Shown piece after piece: positions 9,814-18,979 of a stretch of 64,000 nucleotides of DNA; positions within the stretch are counted from its first letter, which is position 1, and the number at the start of each line of letters is the position of its first letter. A program made the translations under genes and the position numbers. A model generated the notes under the pieces. It worked only from the letters and a program-made list of their open reading frames with translations, made no database searches and was not told where the DNA came from. Origin of the DNA: Myroides oncorhynchi (GTDB taxonomy: Bacteria > Bacteroidota > Bacteroidia > Flavobacteriales > Flavobacteriaceae). The stretch lies in contig NZ_JAJJMP010000001.1 in assembly GCF_020905415.1 (NCBI RefSeq), forward strand, positions 248,001-312,000, read 5' to 3'.

Positions 9814-12201
9814 TTATAGTAAAACTTTTCTTAGACTCATTATCTTGCTAACCCAAGCATTCCATAGTTCCTCTGCTACTTTATCATACTCAGCATTCTT
9901 GCCACTACCATATACGTCATAAGTATTAGAAGTATCCTCTCCATCACTATAAAAATAGTAGTAAGTAAACATTTTTTTTACCCAAACTTTTTTAGACATC
10001 AATCCCATAAACTTACTGATCTTTTCTTCTCTCTCATCAATATTAAAACGGATAGTATAATTCTCCTCTTTAAAGTAAAAATCTAATGAAGTATCATAAA
10101 TCACCTCTTTAGCATCTTCTCTAAGACCTCTAGGATTTACTTTTAAATGACAGTTATCCGATATCCATCCTTCTACACTGAAATCACCACTACCTACTAT
10201 AAAATCAACTATTTTATCTAAATAAAGTATATTAGAAGAGTCGTCGATTAATGAGTATTCTTTAATCTCTATATTTTCCTTATTCACAAAAGCAAGCATA
10301 CGTTGATATGCTTCTCTTTCCTCTATAGGTAATCTATACTCTTGCGGCACCTCATCGACTGTGTTCTGATAACGAGTATTTCCATCGTAAGTTTCGATTA
10401 TTAAATCAAAGTACTTATTGGCTTCTTCTCGATTATTTAAACTGTGATATGACCAGGCTAAACTAAACCAATAATTAACTTGTGCTACTTCTTCCACTAG
10501 GTCAAAATACATAGGATTGCTAAAGAACTCTTCTGTTTTTTCTATTGCCTTTTCAAACTCATTGCGCTTATATCGAATGTATGTGAAGAAGTCTGCTGCT
10601 AGATATATCATCTCTGATACAATATCCTCATCCTCAATACCTCTAATCTCAAATCGCTTTTTAAGATCGTAATAGTATGCCTCGCATTCATCGTAATTAT
10701 CAATTGCTATCCAGCTCTTTAATATACTCCTTTGGGTAGACATCCAGTCTTTGCTAAACTCCTCATGATACGTTAATAACTCCTTTGCGAAATAGACTTT
10801 CTCATCAAACTCTGCTACTAACTCTGCTATATATAATCCATTCTCTAAGTTCTCGACAAACGGAGATAACCCATATCCTCTTCTATGTAATAACATCGCT
10901 AATCTTCCCTCCTCACTCTTATAATTCCCATCTGTTAATGTGATGAGATTTCGAAAAACGATTCCTAAATTATTACACAACATAGCATAACCATGCGCAT
11001 TATTACTCACCTTACTTCCTTCTCCTCTTTCAAAATAAGCTTCTTGCTGCTCAAGAACAAGTTCTCCTATGCGTTTCGCATACTTATAGTACTCCAACGC
11101 CTTATCATTATCATCTCCTTTTAACTCACCTGCACGTTCCAAAAAGCGAGTCAGCAAATTATAACCATAGAATCCATCACATTCGATTGGGTAATCTTCT
11201 AATTCTACTTTATACTTCTTTGCTAATTCATAATAAGTAAAGAATATAGAACTATTAATGACCCTTACTATAGAATAATATTTCTCTAAAGTATCAAATG
11301 CCTTCTTAGAATTCTTCTCTACCACTAAATAATAGCGTATTTTCATACGTAGTACAGCTAAGTTATCAGGATTAACTAGTAATTCTCCATCTATAATATT
11401 GATAAATCGCATTCCATATTCGCGTGTACTCTTAGCTCCAAATTCTTCTGGATAATCTATCCCCACATGATACATTAAAGAGATTAAATCCCATTTACCT
11501 TCTAACTTGCCTTCTTTATATAACTTCTCTATATCCTTAGCATAACCAACACTATACTCATTACCGTGAAAAATATAGAACGAGTTTAACAGTAGATAAG
11601 CTTCTTCATATTCTCCTCTTTCTAATAATAAATTTCCTCCTTGATACGTAGCATAATAATGATCTGGATAATGCTCGCAAGCTAGTTTATAAAATGAAAT
11701 AGCTGTACTATAATTTTCTAACTCACGATATAAATAGGCAATCATATAGTAAGTCTCTCCAAACTCGCGATCTTTTAAACTAAACTCTTCTTTAAGTAGA
11801 GATATCTCGATTAACTTGTCATGTAATATCTCTATTGCTTTTTCTTTTAATTCAAGCTTAGCTTCATAAATCCACGCTAACCAATCAAAGGCACTGAACA
11901 CTGACTTTTTATCATCACTTAGCTTCTCTATTATTTCTTCTGCTGTAGACATCATCATTGATACATCTTCATAATGAGGGCCATTATAGATTCGTATTTT
12001 CCAAAATAGAGCATCTTTATTAAGAGAGTCTTCTCTTAATATTTCTTCTATAATTGACAGTATTTGCTCCGAGAGATCTTGATTTTTATTATAGACTTCT
12101 ACTTTTTCTTCCTCATCTATATTGGATAATTTATCTCCTGTAACCAATTGGTCATATAACTCTTTTATTTCGTCAATTCGTTTATCTTGTACTTGCGTCA
12201 T
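9814..12201 (-). CDS. TPR-repeat protein of unknown function (795 aa)
   Basis: An acidic, all-helical protein with no signal peptide or membrane segment, so it is probably cytoplasmic. Tetratricopeptide-like helix pairs are clearest at ~150-210 (ELENYSTAISFYKLACEHY, then YYATYQGGNLLLERGEYEEA) and again near 590-620 (VNYWFSLAWSYHSLNNREEA). The middle carries longer irregular helices, and the last ~120 residues form a separate, more mixed region ending in VAEELWNAWVSKIMSLRKVLL. The family is not recognised beyond the TPR scaffold; such proteins usually mediate protein-protein contacts. It is monocistronic, with its own promoter and terminator and a dispersed repeat on each side (copies A and B). 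It could be linked to secretion or contact-dependent functions, but nothing here proves it. Confidence 0.8.
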   Translation of the reverse strand: MTQVQDKRIDEIKELYDQLVTGDKLSNIDEEEKVEVYNKNQDLSEQILSIIEEILREDSLNKDALFWKIRIYNGPHYEDVSMMMSTAEEIIEKLSDDKKSVFSAFDWLAWIYEAKLELKEKAIEILHDKLIEISLLKEEFSLKDREFGETYYMIAYLYRELENYSTAISFYKLACEHYPDHYYATYQGGNLLLERGEYEEAYLLLNSFYIFHGNEYSVGYAKDIEKLYKEGKLEGKWDLISLMYHVGIDYPEEFGAKSTREYGMRFINIIDGELLVNPDNLAVLRMKIRYYLVVEKNSKKAFDTLEKYYSIVRVINSSIFFTYYELAKKYKVELEDYPIECDGFYGYNLLTRFLERAGELKGDDNDKALEYYKYAKRIGELVLEQQEAYFERGEGSKVSNNAHGYAMLCNNLGIVFRNLITLTDGNYKSEEGRLAMLLHRRGYGLSPFVENLENGLYIAELVAEFDEKVYFAKELLTYHEEFSKDWMSTQRSILKSWIAIDNYDECEAYYYDLKKRFEIRGIEDEDIVSEMIYLAADFFTYIRYKRNEFEKAIEKTEEFFSNPMYFDLVEEVAQVNYWFSLAWSYHSLNNREEANKYFDLIIETYDGNTRYQNTVDEVPQEYRLPIEEREAYQRMLAFVNKENIEIKEYSLIDDSSNILYLDKIVDFIVGSGDFSVEGWISDNCHLKVNPRGLREDAKEVIYDTSLDFYFKEENYTIRFNIDEREEKISKFMGLMSKKVWVKKMFTYYYFYSDGEDTSNTYDVYGSGKNAEYDKVAEELWNAWVSKIMSLRKVLL

Positions 12202-12235
12202 AAAGCTCTATTCCTTTTTTTGAATAAATAAACGA

Positions 12236-12265
12236 TAAAGATACTACAATTACACATTTGACAAA
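12236..12265 (-). promoter_or_regulatory. Promoter of the TPR gene
   Basis: On the minus strand a TTTG (12262-12265) lies 18 bases before TATCTTTA (12236-12243), close to the Bacteroidota consensus. The start codon is at 12201. Confidence 0.6.
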
Positions 12266-12278
12266 AAAACCAACTAAA

Positions 12279-12422
12279 CCCAAAATCAGTGATAGATAGA
12301 TAAGCGCAAAAAAGAATTATACAAAACAGGATGAATTTGATAAAACCATATTATAATATGGTTATAGATATGATGCAAGATCTATACAGTAAAATTGCTT
12401 TGTAGTATTTGGTTAATATGGG
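12279..12422 (+). repeat. Dispersed intergenic repeat, family 1, copy B
   Basis: It matches copy A across GATAAGC, GAATTATACAA and a perfect 16-bp palindrome (CCATATTATAATATGG) at the position of the imperfect one in A. It ends in TTTGTAGTATTTGGTTAAT. It lies just upstream of the TPR gene promoter, in the gap after the acyltransferase gene. Confidence 0.7.
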
Positions 12423-12472
12423 TTTATCATGGATATGACCTTTACATTTTCTTGTTTATTCCTTTCACAAAT

Positions 12473-12502
12473 AAAAAAGACGAACTATCGTTCGTCTTTT
12501 TT
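12473..12502 (-). terminator. Terminator overlapping the end of the acyltransferase gene
   Basis: A 13-bp stem (12473-12485 with 12490-12502) has a 4-nt loop, with A-run and T-run flanks. The stop codon of the acyltransferase lies in the hairpin, so one arm encodes its last residues (KKDER). Confidence 0.8.
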
Positions 12503-13312
12503 ATAATATGAATATGTCCTTTTATGATTAAGTTCCTTTTGTTCTTCTATAAATTCTTCAGGAATAACTTTTAAAAATGAAGGATGCTGTTCTATAGCCA
12601 TCTCTACCTTTTCTACGATTTGTTCTATCGTATCATTCTCATAATCTATTTCTAAAGGTTCTTTTATGACCATAGACTGAAGAATTCCTTTTTTCTTAAG
12701 ATGGAGACCTTTTTTGTCAAAAGAGCGTCTAAATCCATCTATAACGATTGGAACTACTATGGGTTTGTAGTTCTTAATTATATGTGCTGTTCCCTTTCGT
12801 ATAGGTTTAAAAGACCTAGTTGTTCCTTGTGGAAAAGTAATTACCCAACCATCGTCTAAAGCTACTTTTATATTTTCTACTTGATCTTGATTAACCTCTC
12901 TTCGTTCCTCTAATTCTTTCCCTTTACTTCTCCATGTTCTATCTACTGTCACAGCTCCGACATATGCTAAAATACGCGGTAACCAGCCAGACTTCATTGT
13001 CTCTGCTGCTGCAACATAATATATATTCAATTTAGGTTTCCAGATATAAAATATATTTCGAATAGAATCATCACGCCCTTTAAGACTTGCATTAAACACA
13101 TGATACATTGCCACTACATCTGCAAAATAAGTCTGATGATTGGAAATAAACAGTACATGTTTATCCGGAAGATTTCTCAATACTTCGGACCCTTCTATTT
13201 GTAAACTATTAAATCCTCGAAAGCGTTGATGCGTAGCAAAACCAAACACTCTTATTATCCACTTCTTTAAAAAAAGAATATGTCCAAATGGATTTCTTTT
13301 AAACAATCCCAT
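12485..13312 (-). CDS. 1-acyl-sn-glycerol-3-phosphate acyltransferase-like protein (PlsC family)
   Basis: PlsC-family enzymes transfer a fatty acyl chain to lysophosphatidic acid or another lysolipid at the inner membrane. Motif I is SNHQTYFADV (catalytic His59 and Asp65; the spacing is one residue longer than in the classical NHX4D). Motif III is seen as FPQGTTRSFKP near residue 160, and GAVTVDRTWRSKG near 120 corresponds to the substrate-binding region. The length of 275 residues fits the family. Hydrophobicity near the N-terminus could give membrane attachment. It is monocistronic, 160 bases downstream of the Nudix gene, and its terminator overlaps the coding end. Substrate choice (LPA or an aminolipid typical of Bacteroidota) cannot be read from the sequence. 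Confidence 0.85.
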   Translation of the reverse strand: MGLFKRNPFGHILFLKKWIIRVFGFATHQRFRGFNSLQIEGSEVLRNLPDKHVLFISNHQTYFADVVAMYHVFNASLKGRDDSIRNIFYIWKPKLNIYYVAAAETMKSGWLPRILAYVGAVTVDRTWRSKGKELEERREVNQDQVENIKVALDDGWVITFPQGTTRSFKPIRKGTAHIIKNYKPIVVPIVIDGFRRSFDKKGLHLKKKGILQSMVIKEPLEIDYENDTIEQIVEKVEMAIEQHPSFLKVIPEEFIEEQKELNHKRTYSYYKKDER

Positions 13313-13471
13313 AGTTCATTATCATTAATGCGAACTGCAAAATTACAACATTTGAAATACTTGTTTGTTAATTAAATTACATAAGTCATACTTTTAAATT
13401 CTAAAAAGTACTAAATAACACACTAATTCACTGTATTTATGACATATATAAATCAAATAGCTATCTCTATT

Positions 13472-14137
13472 TTATCTAAAAACTTCTTTCAACATTTCTT
13501 TTAATTCACTTAACATCATCGCTGTTGCCCCCCAAATAGTAAAATCATTAAACACATAAGCAGGTACATTAATATAATTAGCATAACTAGTCTGTAATCC
13601 AACTTGTTTTACAATACTATCATCTAGTAACGTACTAAGTGGCATTTCAATAATACTAGCCACTTCATGTTCGCTCAATTGCAAATTAGGTGTACAATTC
13701 ATTATACCTAAATAGGGTTGAACAATAAAATTACTAGGGGGAATATACACTTGGGTAAAAGCTTTTAACACCTCTATATTTTCTGCACCTATCCCTACTT
13801 CTTCCCCAGTTTCTCTAAGAGCTGTCACTTCTAAAGTTTGATCTTCTTGTTCGTATTTCCCTCCTGGGAATCCCACTTGACCAGCATGTACTCCTCCCCC
13901 ATTACTTCGTTCAATCAACAACAATGAGGTATCAATACCTTTAGGATATAACAACATCATGACAGCTGAATATCTTGGATTTCTATTCACAAAGTCCTCT
14001 ACTATCAGATAAGGCCTTCTTTCTGCAGGTACCATTAACTGCTGAGCCTCCATTCCTAATAGATTAACACTTTTAATTTCAGGTATTTTATGTAAAAGAG
14101 AATCAAAAGTCATATTTTTGCAATAATATAATTTCAA
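13472..14137 (-). CDS. Nudix hydrolase, CoA pyrophosphatase type
   Basis: The sequence LLIERSN-GGGVHAGQVGFPGGK matches the UPF0035 signature found before the Nudix box in CoA pyrophosphatases (NudL/CoAse). It runs into the Nudix helix with LRETGEEVGI (residues ~86-120), which holds the metal-binding glutamates. These enzymes hydrolyse CoA or acyl-CoA to 3',5'-ADP and phosphopantetheine. At 221 residues the length is normal. It is cytoplasmic, with no signal peptide. It is divergent from the DUF4268 gene, only 26 bases away, so the two promoters overlap. The possible start is fixed by the close neighbour. Confidence 0.85.
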   Translation of the reverse strand: MKLYYCKNMTFDSLLHKIPEIKSVNLLGMEAQQLMVPAERRPYLIVEDFVNRNPRYSAVMMLLYPKGIDTSLLLIERSNGGGVHAGQVGFPGGKYEQEDQTLEVTALRETGEEVGIGAENIEVLKAFTQVYIPPSNFIVQPYLGIMNCTPNLQLSEHEVASIIEMPLSTLLDDSIVKQVGLQTSYANYINVPAYVFNDFTIWGATAMMLSELKEMLKEVFR

Positions 14138-14163
14138 CTATTAAAATTACAACTTTATTATCT

Positions 14164-14607
14164 ATGTATAGCAAAGAAGAAGCACTACAAATAAAAAAAG
14201 AGTTCTGGATTACTTTTGCCGATGAATATCCTCGTAAATGGTTATTACACAACACCAAAATTAAAGACTTTGCTTTTAAATTTTATGCAGATAATAAAAA
14301 AGCGCAAGTTCTTCTAGATATCGAGCACAAAGATGAGGAAAGAAGAAAAATATACTTCGAAAAAATAGAATCTTTAAAAACTATTCTTTTAGAAGAGTAT
14401 CTGCCAGAAGCTATTTTTGAAAGAAATTACTATTTAGAAAATGGAAAACTTATCAGCCGTATTTGGATAGAACAACCCAATGTTTGTATCAATAACAAAA
14501 AGACATGGAATGAAATATATGACTTTTTCAACGAAAAAATGGGACTATTCGAACTGTTTTTCTACGAACATGAAGATTATATTAGAGATTTAGAAATAAA
14601 CACGTAA
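14164..14607 (+). CDS. DUF4268 family protein
   Basis: A 147-residue cytoplasmic protein rich in aromatic and charged residues. The N-terminal segment (EALQIKKEFWITFADEYPRKW) and the pattern FAFKFYADNKKAQVLLDIEH fit the DUF4268 family of Bacteroidota. Some members resemble the C-terminal part of restriction-endonuclease-like proteins, but no catalytic motif is evident here. The function is unknown. It is divergent from the Nudix gene and 35 bases upstream of the outer-membrane protein gene, so it may share a transcript with it. Confidence 0.75.
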   Translation: MYSKEEALQIKKEFWITFADEYPRKWLLHNTKIKDFAFKFYADNKKAQVLLDIEHKDEERRKIYFEKIESLKTILLEEYLPEAIFERNYYLENGKLISRIWIEQPNVCINNKKTWNEIYDFFNEKMGLFELFFYEHEDYIRDLEINT

Positions 14608-14641
14608 TTTTAACGTTATAAGTCTAAGTTTTTATATCTAA

Positions 14642-16522
14642 ATGCGCATTACAAAAGTTTTTTTACTCCTTTTTATTTTTTGTGTTACTTCTGTTAACGC
14701 ACAGGAAAATCTAGTGCAAAAAAAAGATTCTATAAACCAAGTAAAGATACATTATACAGAACAAGAAACACCTAAAGTGATTGTTAGAGATACAACTCGT
14801 ATTTTTACAAATTTCGAGGAGAATAACAAAAAAACCAGGATAGGTCGTTTCTTTAATAAACTAGTTTATAAAAACAATAAGCGCCTAGTTGCGAACGCTC
14901 CTGAAATAAAAACAAATCAACATCTAGAATTAGGAGAAGGAAAGGTAATACGCAATATTAAAATACAAACACTAGATCCTTTTGGTTACTCTGACACAGA
15001 TTCTTTAAAAGTTCCTACTAGTAAACTTGAAAAAATAGGTAACAACTTACATTTTAAAACTAAAAATTTCACTATAAAAAACTTCTTAATCTTTAAAGAA
15101 GGTGAACGTTTTGACTCCTTAAAAGTCAAAGAGAGTGAACGTCTTTTGCGTACACAAACTTTTGTAAGAAAAGTAACAATGTATCCTATACCTACATCTC
15201 ATCCTGACACAGTAGATATCTTAATTAGGGAGCTTGATTCGTGGAGTATTTATCCTACAGGCTCTATATCTACATCATCTTATAGAGTCAAACTGAGGGA
15301 CAGAAACTTCGCTGGATTAGGTCATGATGTTACTGTTCAGTATAGTAATAGATATAAAGAAAGTGACAAACAAGGTATATATTTTAACTATACTGTAAAT
15401 AACATACAAAACACTTTTATAAGAGCTAATGTATTATACAACAAAGAAGCATGGGGTAATTATGTCAAAGGTGTCGTAATAGATAGACCTTTCTATTCTC
15501 CTTATACTAAATGGGCTGGAGGTGCTAGTATATCCCAAAACTATAAACAAGATTCTCTTCCTGACATAGAGGGCAAATATAGTTTTGAATCTTTAAAGTA
15601 CAATACTCTAGATACCTGGGCTGGATACTCTATACCTTTGTTCAAAAGCTATAAAAACAAACCTGTAATTACGAATTTACGTACCTCTATCAGATACGTT
15701 CAACAGAATTACAGCCAAACACCTTTAGAACAATACGATCCTTATGGGTACTACAGAGATCAACGATCTTATTTAGCCTCTGTTAGTCTAAGCTCTATTA
15801 ACTATGTTCAAGATCAATATATCTTCAATCATAACATAATAGAAGATGTCCAGGTAGGAAAAGTATTGGCCATTACAGGAGGGATGAAAGATCAGTATAA
15901 TAAGCTGAGAAGTTACTATGGAGCCAAATTTTCGATGGGAGGATACACGCGATTGGGTTACATAGCAGGTAATGTAGAATGGGGAAGTTACTTCTATGGT
16001 GGCAAAGCAGAACAAGGTGCTTTACGTGTTGAAGGAACTTATTTCACTAAACTCTTTATGCTAGGCAATTGGAGATTTAGACATTTCTTCACACCTCAAC
16101 TCATTTACGGATATAATCGCTATGATCACATTGGTGACGAACTGAGATTAGATAATGTTATACAGGGTATACGTGCACAAAAGATAACAGGTTCTAAGCG
16201 ACTTTCAATGGCATATCACTGGCAATCATACGCCCCTTACGAATGGAAAGGTTTTAGATTTAATCCTTACTTTAGTTTTGAAGGTTCTTTTATTTCAAAC
16301 AAAAACACAGGCTTATTAGATTCTAAAATGTACTCTAGACTTAGCATTGGTTTTGTTGCTAATAATGATTACCTCGTTTTCAGTAAGGTTGCCATTTCTC
16401 TTGTCTTCTATCCAACGATGCCTGACACAGGAAATAGCTCTTTCTTTGTCAATTCAAGACAATACAATATGGACCTACCCAATTTTAACTACGACAGACC
16501 CCGTACAGTATCATACTTTTAA
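14642..16522 (+). CDS. BamA/TamA-like outer-membrane beta-barrel protein
   Basis: A signal peptide (MRITKVFLLLFIFCVTSVNA) is followed by a basic linker and a POTRA-like domain at ~125-200 (FTIKNFLIFKEGERFDSLKVKESERLLRT and DTVDILIRELDSW). A C-terminal barrel (~205-626) has many alternating strands with aromatic girdles. This is the arrangement of Omp85-type proteins, which insert or move proteins or lipids across the outer membrane. It is shorter than true BamA, which carries five POTRA domains, so it is more likely a TamA-like or specialised Omp85 member. The C-terminus (RTVSYF) ends in Phe, as barrel signals usually do. A very long terminator follows directly. Confidence 0.8.
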   Translation: MRITKVFLLLFIFCVTSVNAQENLVQKKDSINQVKIHYTEQETPKVIVRDTTRIFTNFEENNKKTRIGRFFNKLVYKNNKRLVANAPEIKTNQHLELGEGKVIRNIKIQTLDPFGYSDTDSLKVPTSKLEKIGNNLHFKTKNFTIKNFLIFKEGERFDSLKVKESERLLRTQTFVRKVTMYPIPTSHPDTVDILIRELDSWSIYPTGSISTSSYRVKLRDRNFAGLGHDVTVQYSNRYKESDKQGIYFNYTVNNIQNTFIRANVLYNKEAWGNYVKGVVIDRPFYSPYTKWAGGASISQNYKQDSLPDIEGKYSFESLKYNTLDTWAGYSIPLFKSYKNKPVITNLRTSIRYVQQNYSQTPLEQYDPYGYYRDQRSYLASVSLSSINYVQDQYIFNHNIIEDVQVGKVLAITGGMKDQYNKLRSYYGAKFSMGGYTRLGYIAGNVEWGSYFYGGKAEQGALRVEGTYFTKLFMLGNWRFRHFFTPQLIYGYNRYDHIGDELRLDNVIQGIRAQKITGSKRLSMAYHWQSYAPYEWKGFRFNPYFSFEGSFISNKNTGLLDSKMYSRLSIGFVANNDYLVFSKVAISLVFYPTMPDTGNSSFFVNSRQYNMDLPNFNYDRPRTVSYF

Positions 16523-16577
16523 AAATAAAACACAAAAAAAGACGTTATTTACTAACGTCTTTTTTTGTGTTTTATTT
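16523..16577. terminator. Long bidirectional terminator
   Basis: A 25-bp perfect stem (16523-16547 with 16553-16577) has a 5-nt loop and internal A/T runs. It starts directly after the stop codon of the Omp85-like gene and also ends the convergent GlmU-like gene. Confidence 0.88.
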
Positions 16578-16611
16578 AAATTCTACTGTGTTAACCCCAG
16601 AATCACATAAC

Positions 16612-17805
16612 CTAATATTTTTTCAATTGTTGTTGAAATCTATATATCTCAGTTTCTGCGGCTACATTATGCATAATCTCCTCATCTACAGTAGTCAAGT
16701 CTACATGACGTCTTGCCATTACAATTTTCATGGTCTCTAAAGCTTTCTCAATTTTATACGTTTCTGAAGAGTCACTTCCTCCCCACGTAAAACTAGGTAA
16801 AAATGTTTTAGGAAATCCTCCACCGAATATACTACAGCCTACTCCTACTACAGTACCTGTATTAAACATTGTATTAATCCCACTCTTACTATGATCTCCC
16901 ATCATTAATCCACAGAATTGTAAACCTGTATTTTCATATGATTGAGTCTCATAACTCCATATTTTTACAGAACTATAATTGTTTTTTAGGTTGGAGTTAT
17001 TTGTATCTGCGCCTAAATTACACCACTCTCCTAACACTGAGTTTCCTAAGAAACCATCATGCCCTTTATTAGAATAACCAAATAGCACCGAATTACTTAC
17101 TTCACCACCTACTCTACAGTGTGGTCCTACAGTAGTAGCACCATATACTTTAGTTCCTAATTTTACTTGAGCCTCTTCACATAACGCAAAAGGTCCACGT
17201 ATAACAGATCCTTCCATTATCTCAGCATTCTTACCGATGTAAATAGGACCTGTAGAAGCATTTAAAGTAACAAAATCTAACTTAGCCCCCTCTTCGATAA
17301 ATATGTTCTCAGGATTGACTACATTCACACTTTTAGGGATGTCCTCAGAGATTCTATCTTCTGTGATATGAGCGAAGTCAGCACGGATAGCAGCATCATT
17401 CTTTTGGAATATATCCCACTTGTGCTCTATCTTCATCAACTCGCTTTCACAATGAAGTAACTCATAGTTATCAAAATCTACTTCTTCTTGTGTATCTTGA
17501 GTATAGAACGCTACTATATCCTCATTATATACTACTGCCTGCATAGGCTGTAGTCCTTTGATAAAATCTACCACCTCTTGGTTAGGTAGATAAGCAGCAT
17601 TAATCATGACATTATTCTCTACCTCTATCATTGGATATTTAGCAGATAGATATTCCTCTGTAAGCGTAGTTGTAGTAAAGCGCAAATAGCTCTCCCATTT
17701 CTCGCGGATAGTTAATATCCCAACGCGAATATCAGCAACTGGTCGAGTAAAAGTAAATGGCAATAATGCTCCTCTTACATCTCCATCAAATAAAATATAG
17801 TTCAT
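16612..17805 (-). CDS. GlmU-like sugar-1-phosphate nucleotidyltransferase/acetyltransferase (Bacteroidota type)
   Basis: The N-terminus (MNYILFDGDVRGALLPFTFTRPVADIRVGILT) is that of the Bacteroidota alternative GlmU-like family, in which the normal nucleotidyltransferase signature is altered. From ~165 onward a left-handed beta-helix of hexapeptide repeats is visible (IYIGKNAEIMEGSVIRGPFALCEEA, then VKLGTKVYGATTVGPHCRVGG). The family is thought to make UDP-GlcNAc or a related nucleotide sugar for cell-wall and LPS synthesis. The 397-residue length is typical. The gene stands alone between two terminators and about 190 bases downstream of rpmE. The exact substrate is inferred from the family only. 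Confidence 0.82.
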   Translation of the reverse strand: MNYILFDGDVRGALLPFTFTRPVADIRVGILTIREKWESYLRFTTTTLTEEYLSAKYPMIEVENNVMINAAYLPNQEVVDFIKGLQPMQAVVYNEDIVAFYTQDTQEEVDFDNYELLHCESELMKIEHKWDIFQKNDAAIRADFAHITEDRISEDIPKSVNVVNPENIFIEEGAKLDFVTLNASTGPIYIGKNAEIMEGSVIRGPFALCEEAQVKLGTKVYGATTVGPHCRVGGEVSNSVLFGYSNKGHDGFLGNSVLGEWCNLGADTNNSNLKNNYSSVKIWSYETQSYENTGLQFCGLMMGDHSKSGINTMFNTGTVVGVGCSIFGGGFPKTFLPSFTWGGSDSSETYKIEKALETMKIVMARRHVDLTTVDEEIMHNVAAETEIYRFQQQLKKY

Positions 17806-17948
17806 AATATATAATTCAAGATTTTAAAGGTTTAAAGTTAACTAAATACTACAAAAAAAATGTACTAATTAGGCATTTAGTTAAAAAAAATAACCAATAT
17901 ACATTTGTACTCCTAATCATCTCCATTCTGAAAAAAATACGCATAAAA

Positions 17949-17978
17949 AAAAACCACTCAATTGCTTGAGCGGTTTTT
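17949..17978 (-). terminator. Terminator of rpmE
   Basis: A 13-bp stem with one mismatch (17949-17961 with 17966-17978) and a 4-nt loop lies 20 bases past the stop. On the minus strand it runs into nine T. Confidence 0.85.
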
Positions 17979-17998
17979 GATATGATAATATGCTAAAA

Positions 17999-18250
17999 TT
18001 ATTTAGAGAATTTAGCGTATTTAGTTTTGAATTTGTCAATACGTCCTGCAGTATCGATAAGTTTAGATTTACCTGTGTAGAATGGGTGAGATGTACGAGA
18101 GATCTCCATTTTAAACACTGGGTATTCTACTCCGTCAACTTCGATAGTTTCTTTTGTATCTACTGTTGATTTTGTGATGAATACGTCTTCATTAGACATA
18201 TCTTTAAACGCTACTAATCTGTAATTTTCTGGGTGAATACCTTTTCTCAT
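17999..18250 (-). CDS. rpmE2: Ribosomal protein L31, type B
   Basis: L31 binds the large ribosomal subunit near the central protuberance and bridges to the small subunit. The sequence MRKGIHPENYRLVAFKDMSN, the segment PVFKMEISRTSHPFYTGKSKLIDTAGRIDKF and the basic C-terminus are diagnostic. The zinc-binding cysteines of type A are absent, so it is the zinc-independent B type (83 residues). It is transcribed alone from a strong TACATTTG promoter through a ~105-nt leader that can fold into hairpins, and it ends at a strong terminator. This fits autogenous control, as known for many ribosomal protein genes. Confidence 0.95.
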   Translation of the reverse strand: MRKGIHPENYRLVAFKDMSNEDVFITKSTVDTKETIEVDGVEYPVFKMEISRTSHPFYTGKSKLIDTAGRIDKFKTKYAKFSK

Positions 18251-18371
18251 GATAAATTCTATTTAAAATTGTGAGCTATCTTTCGTTTCGAAGCTTCCTC
18301 TTTCAAGAAAGGTATAAACTTCCGACAACTTTTAGTTATACTTATGTATTTTATTTCAGATTGCAAATGTA
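18251..18371 (-). promoter_or_regulatory. Promoter and structured leader of rpmE
   Basis: On the minus strand TACATTTG (18364-18371) is a perfect -7 box, and a TTTG lies upstream at a suitable distance. The leader of about 105 nt contains several complementary segments: CTTTC/GAAAG at 18300-18311, GAAGCTTC at 18289-18296, and CTTTCG/CGAAAG neighbours. Binding of L31 to this leader would be autoregulation; this is inference. Confidence 0.5.
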
Positions 18372-18444
18372 CAATTTAATTTGAAAAATCAAACACCTAT
18401 TTTTACTTTATTTCTACTCTATTACTACTTGCTTTTACTACTCT

Positions 18445-18861
18445 TTAATAAATGAGCCCTGATACTATCTCCCAGTTCTTGTCTTCTTCTAACTCTATAT
18501 GAATATCTCGTGTATCTTCTATCGTATCACAATATGCACCAATAGCTTCCCCATCAACATTCTCACTTGCCAAATAATAAAATATATCCCTAGCTCCTCG
18601 GCGAGTCACATGACCTATATAGTGTATATCTGTCTGAGTTTTTCTAATAATATCAATAATATTACTTTGAATCTCTTCAAGGCGTTCATTTTCTTCCCAT
18701 GTAGGATAGTCTCCTTCTATATCCACTAAGGATAACTCTATAATAAATGCATAAGGATAGGTATTCTTCTCTTTAAAATTAGCATAGGATACATCTACAA
18801 CACCTGTCGCCTTAAAATCATCTACTTCTATTATACGGATACTCATATTACTTTCACTCAT
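18445..18861 (-). CDS. DUF695-like protein (138 aa)
   Basis: A small acidic cytoplasmic protein. The pattern PYAFIIELSLVD, PTWEENERLEEIQ, YIGHVTRRGARDIFYYLA and IHIELEEDKNWEIV resembles DUF695 / RraB-like proteins. The start is chosen at MSESNMSIR (18861) rather than the ATG at 18909, because a TAACTTTA promoter box lies between the two (18879-18886). The farther ATG would therefore sit upstream of the transcript start. The function is unknown. It is divergent from the secreted peptidase gene. The family assignment is from motif pattern only. Confidence 0.7.
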   Translation of the reverse strand: MSESNMSIRIIEVDDFKATGVVDVSYANFKEKNTYPYAFIIELSLVDIEGDYPTWEENERLEEIQSNIIDIIRKTQTDIHYIGHVTRRGARDIFYYLASENVDGEAIGAYCDTIEDTRDIHIELEEDKNWEIVSGLIY

Positions 18862-18878
18862 AGCGCTTATTTTAATTC

Positions 18879-18886
18879 TAAAGTTA
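18879..18886 (-). promoter_or_regulatory. -7 promoter element of the DUF695-like gene
   Basis: TAACTTTA on the minus strand, 17 bases before the chosen ATG. It decides the start codon by excluding the ATG at 18909. Confidence 0.45.
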
Positions 18887-18939
18887 GCAAATATTTCGCA
18901 TTTTAACACATTTATATTTTAGCGAACCATTAACAATTA

Positions 18940-18947
18940 TATCTTTG
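18940..18947 (+). promoter_or_regulatory. -7 promoter element of the S37 peptidase gene
   Basis: TATCTTTG, a perfect TAnnTTTG box, 32 bases before the ATG at 18980. Confidence 0.55.
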
Positions 18948-18979
18948 AAAACACTAACCCATTTTTAGACCAAAAAACT

